NCBI GenBank assembly: GCA_018881555.1
Contig: JACAXG010000080.1
Span: 248,001-312,000, forward strand
DNA from: Amblyornis subalaris
Lineage: Eukaryota; Chordata; Aves; Passeriformes; Ptilonorhynchidae
Length of the DNA: 64,000 bases
Direction of reading: 5' to 3'
Part shown: positions 13,179 to 25,150 of the stretch, one piece after another
How positions within the stretch are numbered: position 1 is the stretch's first letter
Layout of the letters: every line of letters begins with the position of its first letter
Translations under genes and position numbers: made by a program
Notes under the pieces: generated by a model
Seen by the model: only the letters and a program-made list of their open reading frames with translations
What the model was told of the DNA's origin: nothing
Databases searched by the model: none

Positions 13179-13716
13179 NNNNNNNNNNNNNNNNNNNNNN
13201 NNNNNNNNNNNNNNNNNNNNNNNNNNNNNNNNNNNNNNNNNNNNNNNNNNNNNNNNNNNNNNNNNNNNNNNNNNNNNNNNNNNNNNNNNNNNNNNNNNNN
13301 NNNNNNNNNNNNNNNNNNNNNNNNNNNNNNNNNNNNNNNNNNNNNNNNNNNNNNNNNNNNNNNNNNNNNNNNNNNNNNNNNNNNNNNNNNNNNNNNNNNN
13401 NNNNNNNNNNNNNNNNNNNNNNNNNNNNNNNNNNNNNNNNNNNNNNNNNNNNNNNNNNNNNNNNNNNNNNNNNNNNNNNNNNNNNNNNNNNNNNNNNNNN
13501 NNNNNNNNNNNNNNNNNNNNNNNNNNNNNNNNNNNNNNNNNNNNNNNNNNNNNNNNNNNNNNNNNNNNNNNNNNNNNNNNNNNNNNNNNNNNNNNNNNNN
13601 NNNNNNNNNNNNNNNNNNNNNNNNNNNNNNNNNNNNNNNNNNNNNNNNNNNNNNNNNNNNNNNNNNNNNNNNNNNNNNNNNNNNNNNNNNNNNNNNNNNN
13701 NNNNNNNNNNNNNNNN
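13179..13716. other. assembly gap (N run)
   Basis: 538 consecutive N. It separates the antisense CR1 on its left from very GC-rich DNA on its right. The unusual, non-round length suggests an estimated gap size. Whether the two flanking CR1 copies are one event or two cannot be told across the gap. Confidence 0.99.
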
Positions 13717-13801
13717 GGGGCTCCCCGCGGTTCCGCGGGGTCTGGCGCCCCCTGCCCGCCGCGGGGGGAAGCGGCAGCGGCCCCGGGAGCGCCGCAGATG
13801 G
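13717..13801. promoter_or_regulatory. GC-rich, CpG-dense remnant with CTCF-like core
   Basis: These 85 bp beside the gap are extremely GC-rich with many CpG. On the minus strand they contain GGGCAGGGGGCGCCAGA (about 13741-13757). Its AGGGGGCGC core is that of the CTCF motif, but the upstream CCA of the full consensus is poorly matched. The stretch could be the visible edge of a CpG island lost in the gap. Function is inferred from the motif only. Confidence 0.35.
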
Positions 13802-14515
13802 CACAGAATCGATCAATGAGGGCAGAAAGGACCTCTCAGATAGAGTCCAGCCCATGACCAAACACCNCCTTCTCATCCAGACCCTGGCACTGAGTGTCAC
13901 ATCCGGTCGTTCCTTGAACACCCCCAGGGATGGTGACCCCACGACCTCCCTGGGCAGCCCATTCCAATGTCTAGTCACCCACTCCGTGAGNAAATTTTTC
14001 CTAATGTCCAACCTAAACCTCCTCTGCTGCAGCTTGAAGCCGTTTCCTCTCGTCCTGCCCCTTGTTCCCTAGGAGCAGAGCCCAACCCTCACCCGGGTGC
14101 CCGCTCCTGTCAGGAAGTTGTGGAGAGTGATGAGGTCCCCCCTGAGCCTCCTTTTCTCCAGGCTGAGCCCCCCAGCCGCTCGTCACCACACTTGTGCTGC
14201 AGACCCTTCCCCAGCTTTACTGCCCTTCTCTGGACACGCTCCAGTCCCTCAATGTCCTTCCTGAACTGAGGGGCCCNGAACTGGACACAGCACTCAAGGC
14301 GTGGCCTCNGCAGTGCCGAGCACAGGGGCACAATCACTGCCCCGGTCCTGCTGGCCACACTAGTGCTGTACAGGCCAGGTGCCACTGGTCTTGGGTTACC
14401 TGGGCACACCTGGCTCGNGTCAGCCCCCATCAACCAGAACCCCCAAGTCTTTTTCTGCTGGGCCACTCTTCCAACCACTCTGCCCCCAGCCTGNGGCACT
14501 GCACGGGGTTTTTGC
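13802..14515 (-). mobile_element. CR1 LINE, antisense, longer 3' fragment
   Basis: An antisense CR1 with its 3' end at about 13802 (acagaatcgatcaatgaggg on +). It extends about 710 bp into ORF2-derived sequence. Diagnostic antisense blocks include CTGGGCAGCCCATTCCAATG, AATTTTTCCTAATGTCCAAC and AACCCCCAAGTCTTTTTCTG. It appears to be a different CR1 subfamily from the copy on the other side of the gap. Multiple N and small indels mark it as inactive. The right edge is set where similarity to CR1 fades. Confidence 0.93.
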
Positions 14516-16507
14516 TTTTGGGACAGACTCCTCGCAGCCCCAGCGCGGTGACAGGAGGTTGCTGGCCAGCAGCAGTGGCCTGGGTATGCAAAGACACAGC
14601 TGGTATATTTACACATATTTGTACCTGCAGAGAAGTGATGGAACAGCAGGCAGGGAGCTCCCTGCTTCCTAAGGAAGGAGACTGATCACAGAGACACTCT
14701 CCAGCCTCCAGCAGAGTCCGAGCTCTCCAGTCAGATGTGCACAGTCCTATCTCCTCAGAGCAGTTTCCTGCACTCCCCTTTTACACAGGACTTCTGGCAG
14801 CCCAGGGCTCCCTGAGAGTCTCTGCAAGGCTCACCTGCTCACGTGGAAAGCTGTAGAACAGTAACAGTGTCACCTGCAGACACGTGCCACAGCTGTTCAG
14901 GTCACCCAGTGCACTTCTGGTGAGTGGACATGTCCACAGGAGACCTCTGCCTTCCCTTCCCAGATGAANTCCCATTTAAACTGAAGCTTATTCGAGCATT
15001 TGCATCCCAGTGATGCATGAAAGTGTCCCTCTGCAGGTGAAGTGACTGTAAGATGGCATTTTTGTGTATCTGGGGTGGTTTTTTTTCAAGCTGAGCTATG
15101 GATAGTTCCTNCTTCGAGTTGCTGCTTTTTGGTAGAGTCAGAGCTCCGAGCTCCGCTGCTCCAGCCCGGCCCCAGCCTGTCATCCTGCCCAGCAAGGCGA
15201 GCAGCAAAGATGGGCTAAACCTCTGCCCTGAACAAGTTCTCTGCCTACACAACTGCCCCAGCCGGCCAGCTGAGAAACCACTGGCTTGGGTTTTGAGGAA
15301 GTTCAGTTTCCCTGCACCCGTGGCAGCACCTCTAACCCTGGCTCTCTGGAAGCAAAGGCTTCCTCACAAGTTTTATCCCTGCAGCTCAACCAGATCCAGC
15401 AGCAGCTCTGCGTGAAGCATTTGCCAGCTCAGGCTACCACAGGCACACCAGGGCCTCACTAAAAGAGGCTCCTTCCTCTCCCACCTCNCCCTGCCCAGCA
15501 GGCAGCAGGGCTCATGGAACAGGGGTCANTTCCCTGCCCTCAGGGCCACCCTCNCACCCTGTCGGGTGCTAATCCTGTGTTTGCACCCATTTTGAGCCAC
15601 AGAGACACAGGCCCTCTCTGAAACCTGCCCCAGCCCTACGCTGCTGTAAGCTCTGGAGGGGCCCCACAAAACTATGGGGCTTGCTTTTCTTCTCCACTAG
15701 AAATCCTTGGCTACTCACAGCTTTTGGGTCGAAAAGCCTCGGTTTCATCTCCAAAAGGAAGATAATTTTTTAAGAACTGTTCAGACAAAGTGTGACATAA
15801 CAGGGTATCTATTTCTTGAACAGATGTTTTCCTGCATTTGTTTGAAGTCTGACCTGATTATTCTTGCAATTGTATTTTTAATGCTCATCAGGTATCCTTA
15901 GAGAAAATGGAGAGTCACTTTTTTTAGATCATGCATATGTAATCAGACAAACAAAATATAGCTCACCTGCCCTGTTCTTCCCCTCTACAGCAAGAAGAAC
16001 ATCCTTAACCAGTGCTCCAGCAAAAGAAACAGCTATTCAGATGGGACAGAGCACCAGTTTCTGATCTGCCTTGGGCACCACAAGTGCCATCTGTCTTCAT
16101 TGAAGGGACAAATGCTACCCTCATACCAGAATAAACAAGAGTAAGTTGTTTCCNTGTCTGTCCTGCAGTTGCCCTGCTCATACCAGGAGTTCATGCATAC
16201 AGTGCCTTCCTCTGGTATTGTTCTCACATATTTGCACAGGTTTAATCTAAATTTTTAAGTTGGCAAGTTCAGCTCCATGGGTACTTTTAGTCCTGTTTTA
16301 NGCAGTTCACTAGCACTGCCTGGACCAGAGAAAGGCAGGGAGGATCACTCTCGGTTGGTGCTTTGCAGTTGTGACCTTGTGCCACGAGAGGAGAGAGGCA
16401 CTCGCTCAGCAGAGGATGCAGCAGCAGGTCAGCACTTTGTGGCTGGGTCACCCCCTCCTCGGGCAATTGCTGACCAAGGCTCGGTCAGCCCAGCCCAGTG
16501 TGAACGT

Positions 16508-16560
16508 GGGACACCAGACTAACCTGTGAGCACACCCGGGACACCAGACTAACCTGTGAG
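16508..16560. repeat. 23-bp exact direct repeat, period 30
   Basis: The 23-mer beginning GGGACACCAGACTAACC occurs exactly at 16508-16530 and again at 16538-16560, separated by 7 bp. Perfect identity indicates a recent local duplication. No transposon signature accompanies it. Confidence 0.95.
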
Positions 16561-16862
16561 AGTGCCCCAAGTCCCTCAGGTCTGAGTCTTGGCACGTGTA
16601 ACAGTCCCAGAGCACACAGCAAGAGCCACGGAGAGCCCCTGACACCAGGAAATGCCTTCTCCTCCACGTGCCTGAGCAGCTCAGCCCCCAGCCCTCCCCG
16701 AGCACGGGCTGAGGTTTCATTTCCCAGCCTGGCTGTTGGGCAGCTGCTCCACCACAGCTCAACATCCTCCCGCAGCTCCTGCCTCCGCACTCCCTTCCCT
16801 GCCGTGACACCTCCCAGCCGGGCAGGGCTGGGCTCAGGCTCAGCGAGCCCGGGGTGCAGGGC

Positions 16863-16919
16863 GGCTCCACACACCCACCCCGGCTCCACACACCCACCCC
16901 ATCTCCACACACCCACCCC
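16863..16919. repeat. 3 x 19-bp tandem repeat
   Basis: Three head-to-tail copies of GGCTCCACACACCCACCCC; the third starts AT instead of GG. This is a short minisatellite about 300 bp from the 23-bp duplication. Confidence 0.95.
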
Positions 16920-19599
16920 AGCCACGAGAGCCGCAGAACCCCCGTCCAGACCCCAGTGAGAGGCAGAAAGTTTGAGCTACTGCAGAGTGCTGCCATAAGC
17001 AGAAACCATGGACACGGGCAGCCTCTGCACCTCATCAATCATCAGGAGGGGGCAGAGAGCTAGTCACCATTTCATCAGTTAATTACAACTGTTAATCATA
17101 TTTTCATTAACCTGAAATGAAGCTGCCAGCATTCCCCCTGTTTTCACCCCATGCCCCAAGTCCCATTTCTCAGAGAGCAGTTCTCTTCCAGGCAGGACAC
17201 ACTCTGTCCTTCACCACGCACATCTGGCCAGCTGCCTATGGACAGCAATTTCCAGACTCTGCTCTCTTGCCTGTTTTCCACATCCCCACCCCTTCCCAGG
17301 CCTCAGGAGACACCCACACTGCCTTTGCTANGCAGGAAATGGGTTTAGCCCCCTCATACCCTCCCAAATCTGCTCCAGGTAACCTCATAATCCTGCTTAG
17401 GATGGGGAAAGCCTGCAGGGTCTATCCTCTTGACNGGCAGACTTGCTGACACATTGATCATGTTGCTATAATAACATGCCCCATTTTCCCCTATTTTTTA
17501 AAGCAGACTGGTGCTATAAGCCTGTAAAAGGTAAAGCGTTTTTAGTTCTCCGTGCATACCTGTAAACAGAGCTGTTGATGCCAGATATTCCATGGGACAG
17601 ACAGGAGGGANAGGAAAACCTTGGCTCTGGGCAGGGCAGGAGGTCACAGTGCTCAGTGCCCCTCGTGCAGCCACAGGGGCAGCTCTGCTCCTGCTCCCCC
17701 GTCAGCTTCCACTCCTGGCTCTCCATGAGGAGAAAGGGTGTTATTAGTGTTAATTGAAGACTTTGGAGGCTACACCTCGCCCCAGGGTACAGAGAAATGA
17801 TGAGCAGGGTGACATTTGAGGTCCTCTTTGCCTCTGCTGTTACAGCATCGGCCTCAGCCCTGCCTGAGGGGACAACTCANCTCTGGGGTGAGATGGGGAT
17901 TCAGCATTCCCAGGCGTTACCTGCTCTCCTTCCCTGCTCCAGGCCGAGGAAACCCCCCCTTCCAGACTGAGGCATCACATCCCTCCTGTCCTTCTCTTCT
18001 GGGGAAGGCAGGCCCTGAGCAGAGCCGTCCCCCAGCACGGGGCACCACATCCACAGAGCAGCACTGACCAGAGGGTGGGGGGAGGGAGGCCANGAGAGCA
18101 GTCACGGATCTGGCACCCTCCTGCTCATCTGGCTCTGGCTCAGTCTTGGTCCATCAGGGCCAGCCCCAGACTGAACGAGGTGGCTCGAGAGAAAGTGGGG
18201 ACCACCCTGGTCCAAGCCAAGCCCTACAAGGGGCAGCGCAGCACTTCCTCAGCCTCCAGGGCTGTCCCACACTTCTCAGGTGGGGAGGTTGCACNTCTTC
18301 CTCCATTTGCTTAATTTCTTCTGCCACTCCTAATATTCGAGGGCGAACTCAACTCTCAGCTTGCACCACTCCCTGCGGGTCTGGGAGGATGTCAGAGCCA
18401 GCCAGGGAAGGGAGGAGAGCCAGGACCAGAAGCTTCAAGATCTGCAGTCACTTTTGCCTCCCTCTCCTCTCCCCCAGCCTCCAGGAGCCTCAGATGTGCT
18501 AAGCAGCCTGTAAAGGTGTTAATGGGGAATGGATCACCCCTGCCACAATTGCGATGCACCGTGGCACCCAGGACAGAAATGAGCTATAAAGAATGTACTT
18601 ACTCTCCCGGTGTGAGAGCTGCTGGGTTAAATATAACCGAGGCTGGCTGGCTCCAGAGAGCGTAGCTGATCTCTTCATTTGATGGCAGAGTGCTTGCCTT
18701 GCCAAACAGCCCTCAATCCCCACGGAGCCAGCAATTCCCCCTGTGTTAAATGTGGATTTACATTACCAGGTACCATAGAGGTGCATGAATTGCCTTCTTT
18801 ATATGTATTTCCTTGTAAAGTGCCACAACCCAACGTCTCACCAGCCAAGCCTGGCTTTTGTTTTTCGTCCAATGAAGTTTTTGATTGGGTCCAAGTCACA
18901 CCAGTTTGTGCAGATGCAGAACTGAATGAAGGAGGTGCAAAGAGGGGCCAAGAAACCTTCGNCACCTCCCTGGCAGCCTCAAGGCAACACAAAGCAAACG
19001 AGACACAGGATTGTTACTGCTGAGGACCTNTGTCTGTGGCAGCCTTGAGAATTAGGCACAGATTTCCTGTGCCTTTTGTGCTTACATGACCTGTGGGGCC
19101 CCAGACAGAGTCTTGGAGTGATGATAAGCTGGGTTTGTAATACACCATCCCACTGACAGCATGGACCACTTGGCCCTCCACGGGATCATTTGTAATCCCC
19201 TGGCCTGGAGTCCAACTCTGNACATCCTTACCAGCTCCCTGTGAGAGCTTAAGTGCCCAATAAACACTCCCAGGAGCTCTAGACNTGCTCTCGCAGCTAA
19301 GCAACTCCCACACCTTGTGCCCAGGGTAGGACACTGCAGGTGCTCACCACCAATAAAAATGAAGCTTCGAATGCAAAGCCCTCAGCTTAAAGCTGGGTTA
19401 GTGTGACTGTGGGGGAGGAGAGGGGAAAGAGTGAAAAACAAGGCTTGCCTGCAAGATGAAGAAACACTTCTCTGCCAGAAGTGACCTTCAGAGTTTGAAG
19501 TTAGCCAGGGAAAAAAAGTTACAAACCACACATTTTTAAGGCAGGGTAATCAAGTGTTGCATTGCCTGCAATTGCAACCCTTGTCTNTCTGGTTGCATA

Positions 19600-19830
19600 G
19601 GAGCTTCTGTTTACAAGAGATCTGTAAATCAAAATACAACTCTTCTAACAAGCTAACCTTGCCAAACACCTCCTCTGCCTTCATCCAGCTGAAATTATTT
19701 GGCTCATCAACTGAGAAGTGTCGATCAGCTGAAACTTCAGGATACCCTAGATAGAAAAACTTACTCAAATTATCCCTTCTGGCCTCACACTCCAAGAGCT
19801 CAAACCTTCTTTGAACCCTTATCAAAAGTG
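19600..19830 (+). mobile_element. probable very old CR1/L3-like LINE 3' fragment
   Basis: On the + strand the words AATTATCCCTTCTGGCCTCA resemble the 3' ends of ancient amniote CR1-like elements (…GGTCCCTTCTGGCC…). Weak similarity to the preceding 3' region continues leftwards, including ATCTGTAAATCAAAATACAA and the GCTGAAATTATTTGGCTCAT area. The minus-strand open frame over this stretch (19550-19888) therefore looks like an antisense repeat artefact rather than an exon. Divergence is high, so boundaries are approximate and the call is uncertain. Confidence 0.42.
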
Positions 19831-22428
19831 AAGCCATTTCTTGTACCAGCCTAGCTAACTGCCAGCAACATAGGAGCACACCACTCACCTTAAAGAAGTC
19901 AGCATTAATATTTACTGACTGAATGCAGGCTGCATAACAGCTCTTATCTGNGCTGTTTAATTGTGCCAGCTTTAAGAGCAGCCCAATAAAGGCATGTCAG
20001 CAAGGCTTCTGTTTTTAAAAAGGGTGCCAAGGGATCTTGTTGTAAGCGAAGATCTTTGAGAAAAGCGAGGAGATTCATTNCGTTAAGTGCATGGTATAAA
20101 AGTGGGTTAGACAGAACTGCTCTCCCTGGGGAGCTGGCTCTGCCAGTCACCTGGGGAGAAGGATCTTTTAGAGAAAAGCCAAACAATCCTCAGTACTACC
20201 CAGTGAATTTAAGATCATGGCCCTTTGCCAGCCCAGTTTTCCTGCTCAGCTGGGAGCACTGGGTGGGTGTGTGGCGCCCTCAGACCCCTCTGTCCTTTAC
20301 CACAGCTGGGTGAGGATACCCCACAACGAAAGGCACAAGGCCACTGTCGAGGGAACTTTCCCATCTGACCCTTCAGACGCCTCTCCTGGGGTCACGTTTG
20401 CACCACCACGGTCACTGCTGGGACCGAAGTCCCTTCACAGCAGCATGTCCAGGGAACCCAGGGGTGCCCTGTTGGACTCCCTGCACCCCACACTGACGGA
20501 CAATATTTTCCTACTGGCTCCACTCCAGGTTTCCCATAGCAGAGTCTCAGACATCTGGNTCCTTTAAGTGTTTTAATTGNGGCACAGCACCATAACTCAA
20601 GCCAGGGAGGGACCCCAACAAAGCAACCCCGGGCTTGTCTGCCGCTGCAGTCTGTGCACACTTGCCTCACACACCCTTCACACCTTCCTCTTGATCCAGT
20701 GGGGATATTTGGTCTGGGGTCTTCTCGCTGCTCACTGCGTTCTGCAGTCTCGGGGTGACCAGCGACCCCCACCCCAGCCAGCTGNGGGCAAGGGGTCAGC
20801 ACCAGCTCCCAGCCTGNGGCTCCAGCCCTTCCTGCCCACAGCGTGCACACCCAGCCCTGCACTGGGTGTATCCCTCAGCAGCCGCCACTGCCCTCACCCC
20901 CCTGCCACAGCCCACAGCTCTGGCATCACCTGCCTTCAGCTAAGCCAGTCATGGTCTGCAGAAACCCTGACAATACATCCCAGCCCATTCTGAAGGAAGG
21001 GCCACAAACAGCATTTGCCAGCCTTCTTCTACCCATGGTGTTTTTACATCCCTTCATTTTATCACCCAGCACTGAGGCACGGGCAGGGCAGGCTGCGACA
21101 CCGTGCCCATGCCTCCAGCCATGGCTGAGAGCCCCCAGCCTCGCTGCTGGGAGAACTGGGAAACAACAGAGGCTTATTAGCCTTGTTTCTTCAGGCTGAA
21201 AGCAGTGCTTTGAAGATGCAGGCAACAAAGGGGAAAGTTTCGGCTCACCTGAAGCATTTTGCTAAAAATAGCTGCTCTACCCCCGTCACAAGCTTGCATT
21301 AGGCTGCTGTAGTATTTTAAAAGGGAGGTTATCCATACAGCTTCGCTCTCTGAGCTCGCTGGATTTCTGAGCAGCAGCTGCAGCACACACACACATTACA
21401 GCATGCACAGCACCCTGCCAACCCTCCTGCTTTCAGGGCTCATCAAGTATTAGGTCCAGCTCAATAGGCAAAACCCAACTCATTTGGGGCAGTAATTGCT
21501 CGGGTCCCCTCAACGCTCTGCAGAGGAATCACAAAAGTCAGCAGCTCACTACAGAAGGAAAAAGGCTAAAATAAGAAGCAGAAGCAAGAAACAGTACCTA
21601 ATTACAGCAGACTGAAAAACAGGCTCTGCAGTGCCTTGCACCCCTGCCTCTGAGGGCATCTGAGTGCACCCCTGACACTGAGTCCCTCAGCGAGGAACTC
21701 TGCCCCGCAATTCTGCTGGCAGGATTGACCCAGCCCAACCTGCGAGCCCTCCCACTGAAACGCAGCACCCACCAATCCGTAAATATGCTGGTTGTGATCT
21801 GCAGGTGACTAATGGCAGATGATTTTACTGCAGTCTGCGGGGTGGGTACAGAGGCTCCCTACAGTATCACAGGGGGCTGCTGGGGGCTGGCACCTTCTTG
21901 TGTCGGGAGAGGAGATGGATGCTGGCAGCCCTGCCGAGGTTGCCACTCCCAGGCTCAGCTTTTGTTCCTTCTCAGGCTGGGAGTGCCCTAGGTGAACACA
22001 GCACTCCCCCAAGATAGTCAGTGCTTAGAGTAATTCCTCAGCAAACACCCCACCTGGAGAGCAAAGCCTCCCTCTCTAATGCTCTGGGTTTGAAACAAGA
22101 TGTTTTTGCAGGAGGGTTTTAAAGTCATCCAGTCTGCTACAGATCACCAGTGGGAGATGATGTCTGGGCTAATGCTCAACTACATCTCTTAGGGCAAAGG
22201 CCAGGGAGAAATACTGCAGGAGAGAGGAAGGGGAGGGAGCGGAATTCCCTGAGCAGAAATTATTTTGAGCACAGAAAGCTGCAGAGCAGTGTGGAGTGAG
22301 GCAGAAGAAACTCAGGAGAGAGGGGTGGTTATGCGGGGGGAGACAAAAGAACAGAGGAGAGAGGGAACTCAAAGGACTCCTCGGGGTGCATGGAGGTAGG
22401 ATGCTGCTCCCTGGGCTCTGTGGGGGAT

Positions 22429-22690
22429 CCCTGTCGGGGGCTGGCCGGGCTCGGCAGTGCTGCTCCCTGCAGAGGGATTCCCTCTGCCACCCGCGATTGG
22501 TCCTGGCGCAGTGACGAGCTGCTGGAGCGGATTCCTCTGCCCTGCACACGCACCAGAGCTGTGGGAACACGGCAGCCCCATCCCCCTCTGCTCCCCTCCA
22601 GAGATGGGGATTCCTTCCTCTGCCATCAGCGGCGGCAGGGCTGAGCACTCGCACAAAACCGCACAGCCTCTCCTCGGGGAAATCCACAGG
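22429..22690. promoter_or_regulatory. small CpG-enriched patch with inverted CCAAT box
   Basis: About 14 CpG in 260 bp against a CpG-poor background, with CGCGATTGG (CCAAT box on the minus strand, ATTGG at 22496-22500). This is compatible with a small promoter or enhancer. No splice-supported exon was recognised next to it, so the reading is tentative. Confidence 0.3.
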
Positions 22691-24351
22691 GGTTTGTGCC
22701 TGTCTGCGAGAGCCGGGGGAAGGGGCTGTACCAGCAGAGCACTGAGGAAGGCACTCAAAANCTCAGTCCCTGCCGAGAGCCAGCACATCAACTGCTGTCC
22801 CTGAGACACCTCCTGGGCCAGGGGAGGGTCCTNTCTGTCTGTCTGTCCCCACAGACCCCAGCCAGCCCCGCAGAGCAGCTGTGCTCCTGGCTGTGCAGGA
22901 GGTGCAGCTGAGGCAGCCCAGAGATGTGGGACCTGGCCTGGCTGCTGCCCACTGACCAACCCCTTCTGCCTTTTCACCCTCATGAGGAAGGGACACAAGT
23001 GTGTACCCACCTGTTCAGGCCCATGCTCAACCATGCCCNAGTGCAAAATATTAGAGCCTAAAGCCCTACCTGGAGTTCAAGCTGTATTTTAGTGACAAGA
23101 TGTTGGTCTCTGACATAAACCTCTGGGGTGACCTTAGGACACTGCTCTTTCCTTGTCCCTCGTGCCAAGGGAAAGCTCATCTTCACTATTCCCTTGAGGA
23201 GTGCTTAGGAGCAGGATCTGGCTCAGCTGGGAAGTCTTACAATAGAAACTGCACTGTAGGGGACTCAACTGGTACCTTCTTCCCAGGAGCACCTCTGCTG
23301 GCTGCCTTCCTCCCAGGATATGAGCTGCAGCAGGATCAACAGAGAAGCCCTCTCCCTGAGTGCTAGGGAAGATATAAATGGACATCCCATGGCCCAGGTG
23401 GGGCTGGTTGAGGCAGGCAGGGCGTGGTGGTGCACTCAGGGCTGTTTCACAGCCGTAGCATTGCAGGGAAAAACCTTTCAGGAGTGGGTGTCCTGCTGCT
23501 TGGGCTTTTTCAGGTGTCCCAGGTGACTCTTNACAAATCACATCCTGCTTTAGGCTCCTGTCTGTGGTTTGGGAGGAGCAGCACACAAAGCACTGCTGTG
23601 AAGTCAAAGGCTCACAGAACCANTGCAGGGCTGGGTGCTGCTGGAGGGGAACCCCAGTGAGCCCCTGCAAGAGCCCTGAAGTACAACCAGGACCAATCTG
23701 CAGTCCTGGCNAGGGAAAAGCCAGACCCAGACTGAAACTTCCCCTTGGCATCNTACCCAGCCCAAAAGCAGCAGAATGTTTGGGCTGGCATTAGCCAGAC
23801 CCAAGTGAAACGGTGTGGTGTGTCACACTGTCCCAAATTACGTNCCTGCCTGCTGGAGGTGGGGGACAAACTCCTCTGGGCCGGGAACAGGGATTTGCAG
23901 TTGTGCAGGGAGCCCTGGTCTCTCCTCCAGCAGAGATCCCCTGTGGAAGCAGTGAAGGGTTTGGCCATGCAGGCAGATCTGCTTTTTTAACCCCTCCGTC
24001 TCTTCACTCCTCTTTGTTCCTTAGGGAACACTCTGCGTGAATTCNAATGCTGAACAAGAAGTACCTAATGCTTGAGAAGCACAGGATCCTGAACCATTTT
24101 TTAAAAAATAAAAGTAATTCAGAAACNCCCTCTCCATCCTGTAATGGGGAGGGTAAAGCAGTCCAGAGTGGTGATGAGAAATGTGGGATGTCACGGCACA
24201 AACTCCTGCTGAAACCCCAGATCCCTGTCCACGCCTGGCTTTGCCTCCCCAGGGACAGACCATGGGGGACTATCAGGAATAAAAGCGATTAAAGCCTCTG
24301 TCCCCTCTCCTGCCAGCCGGGGTACAGATGATGCCATTTTTCTCCCACCAC

Positions 24352-24366
24352 AATAACGTCGTTATT
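24352..24366. repeat. perfect inverted repeat AATAACG-T-CGTTATT
   Basis: A 7-bp perfect inverted repeat with a single central T, containing two CpG. It lies about 150 bp from a perfect RFX X-box. It could be a dimeric factor site; nothing else supports that. Confidence 0.6.
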
Positions 24367-24462
24367 CAACTTGGCAGCACAAGGTGGAGTGAGTGAGTGA
24401 GGGAGGAGGGAGGGAAGGGGAGAGTGCGTGAGGTTGGTGTTTTTTGAATCTATCAAACATTT

Positions 24463-24571
24463 CTCCGTTGTGCCGATGCACGGTCCCGCCCGGCCGTCCC
24501 CGCCGCAGCATCCCCCGTTGCCATGGCAACAGAGCCTGCCAGCCCCTGTGTCGTGAGGGCCACTCCGCTTT
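24463..24571. promoter_or_regulatory. CpG cluster with GC box and perfect X-box
   Basis: Roughly eleven CpG in about 110 bp, a GC-box-like CCCGCCC (near 24486) and the perfect palindrome GTTGCCATGGCAAC at 24517-24530, the ideal RFX X-box. The combination of GC box, CpG density and X-box is typical of promoters of RFX-controlled genes such as ciliary genes. No adjoining exon could be recognised on either strand, so this may equally be a distal element. Confidence 0.45.
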
Positions 24572-25150
24572 CCTGGGGGCTGTGGGCTCATGACAGAGGG
24601 GTGTGCACGTGCCTGGCTGATTCTGACTCCTAAACACTGCATTTTGGGGTAATTTCCCCCCAGTTCATCCAGTGCTGGGATGTGATTTACCCCTCTCCAG
24701 CCCTTTTCAGATGCCATCATCAGTGCTTGACTTAATCAGGACATCTTGGCATGAGAAACAGCCTTCTCCTGACCCCTGCACTTCCACTGTGGATTAGATA
24801 TAATAAAGCAAAGAGCCTTTCGAGCCCCCTTAAACCCGCAAGAGTTGTGCATGCAAATGTGAGTGGCACCACCAGGAGACAACAGAGCCCCTCGGGGTGT
24901 TGGTTGACTCCGAGGACAGGGAAACAGTGGATCTGCTGCCTGGTCCTGAGGTGACAGCAGTCTGTCTCCCCTGCTGTGCCTGGGGCAGAAAGGTGTCAGC
25001 ATGGCAATGTGGGGAAGTGGCACAGGGCTTGTGCTGGAAGAGGAAGCAAGAGCATGTCCACGGCACCCACCCGAGCCTGGGAAAACAGGAATCCCCCTGG
25101 ACCGGGGCTGTCCTTTGCTTTGCCTGCTGGTTACAAGGTGTGGATGGCTC

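Larger units (their letters stand above)
14516..19599. other. intergenic DNA, no gene recognised
   Basis: No exon supported. Local tandem repeats occur near 16.5 and 16.9 kb. An AT-rich island at about 17.05-17.12 kb contains TAATTA (17080-17085) and GTTAAT/ATTAAC half-sites, of the kind seen in conserved non-coding elements. Longer open frames, such as 16448-17038 on the minus strand, are products of high GC content and have no family similarity. Confidence 0.6.

Noticed and set aside
13064..14072. Frames of 240-330 codons spanning the gap
   Set aside because: Most of their length is N; what remains is antisense CR1.
19550..19888. Minus-strand 112-codon frame with protein-like composition
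   Set aside because: It overlaps sequence resembling an ancient CR1-like 3' end, so it is better explained as an antisense repeat.
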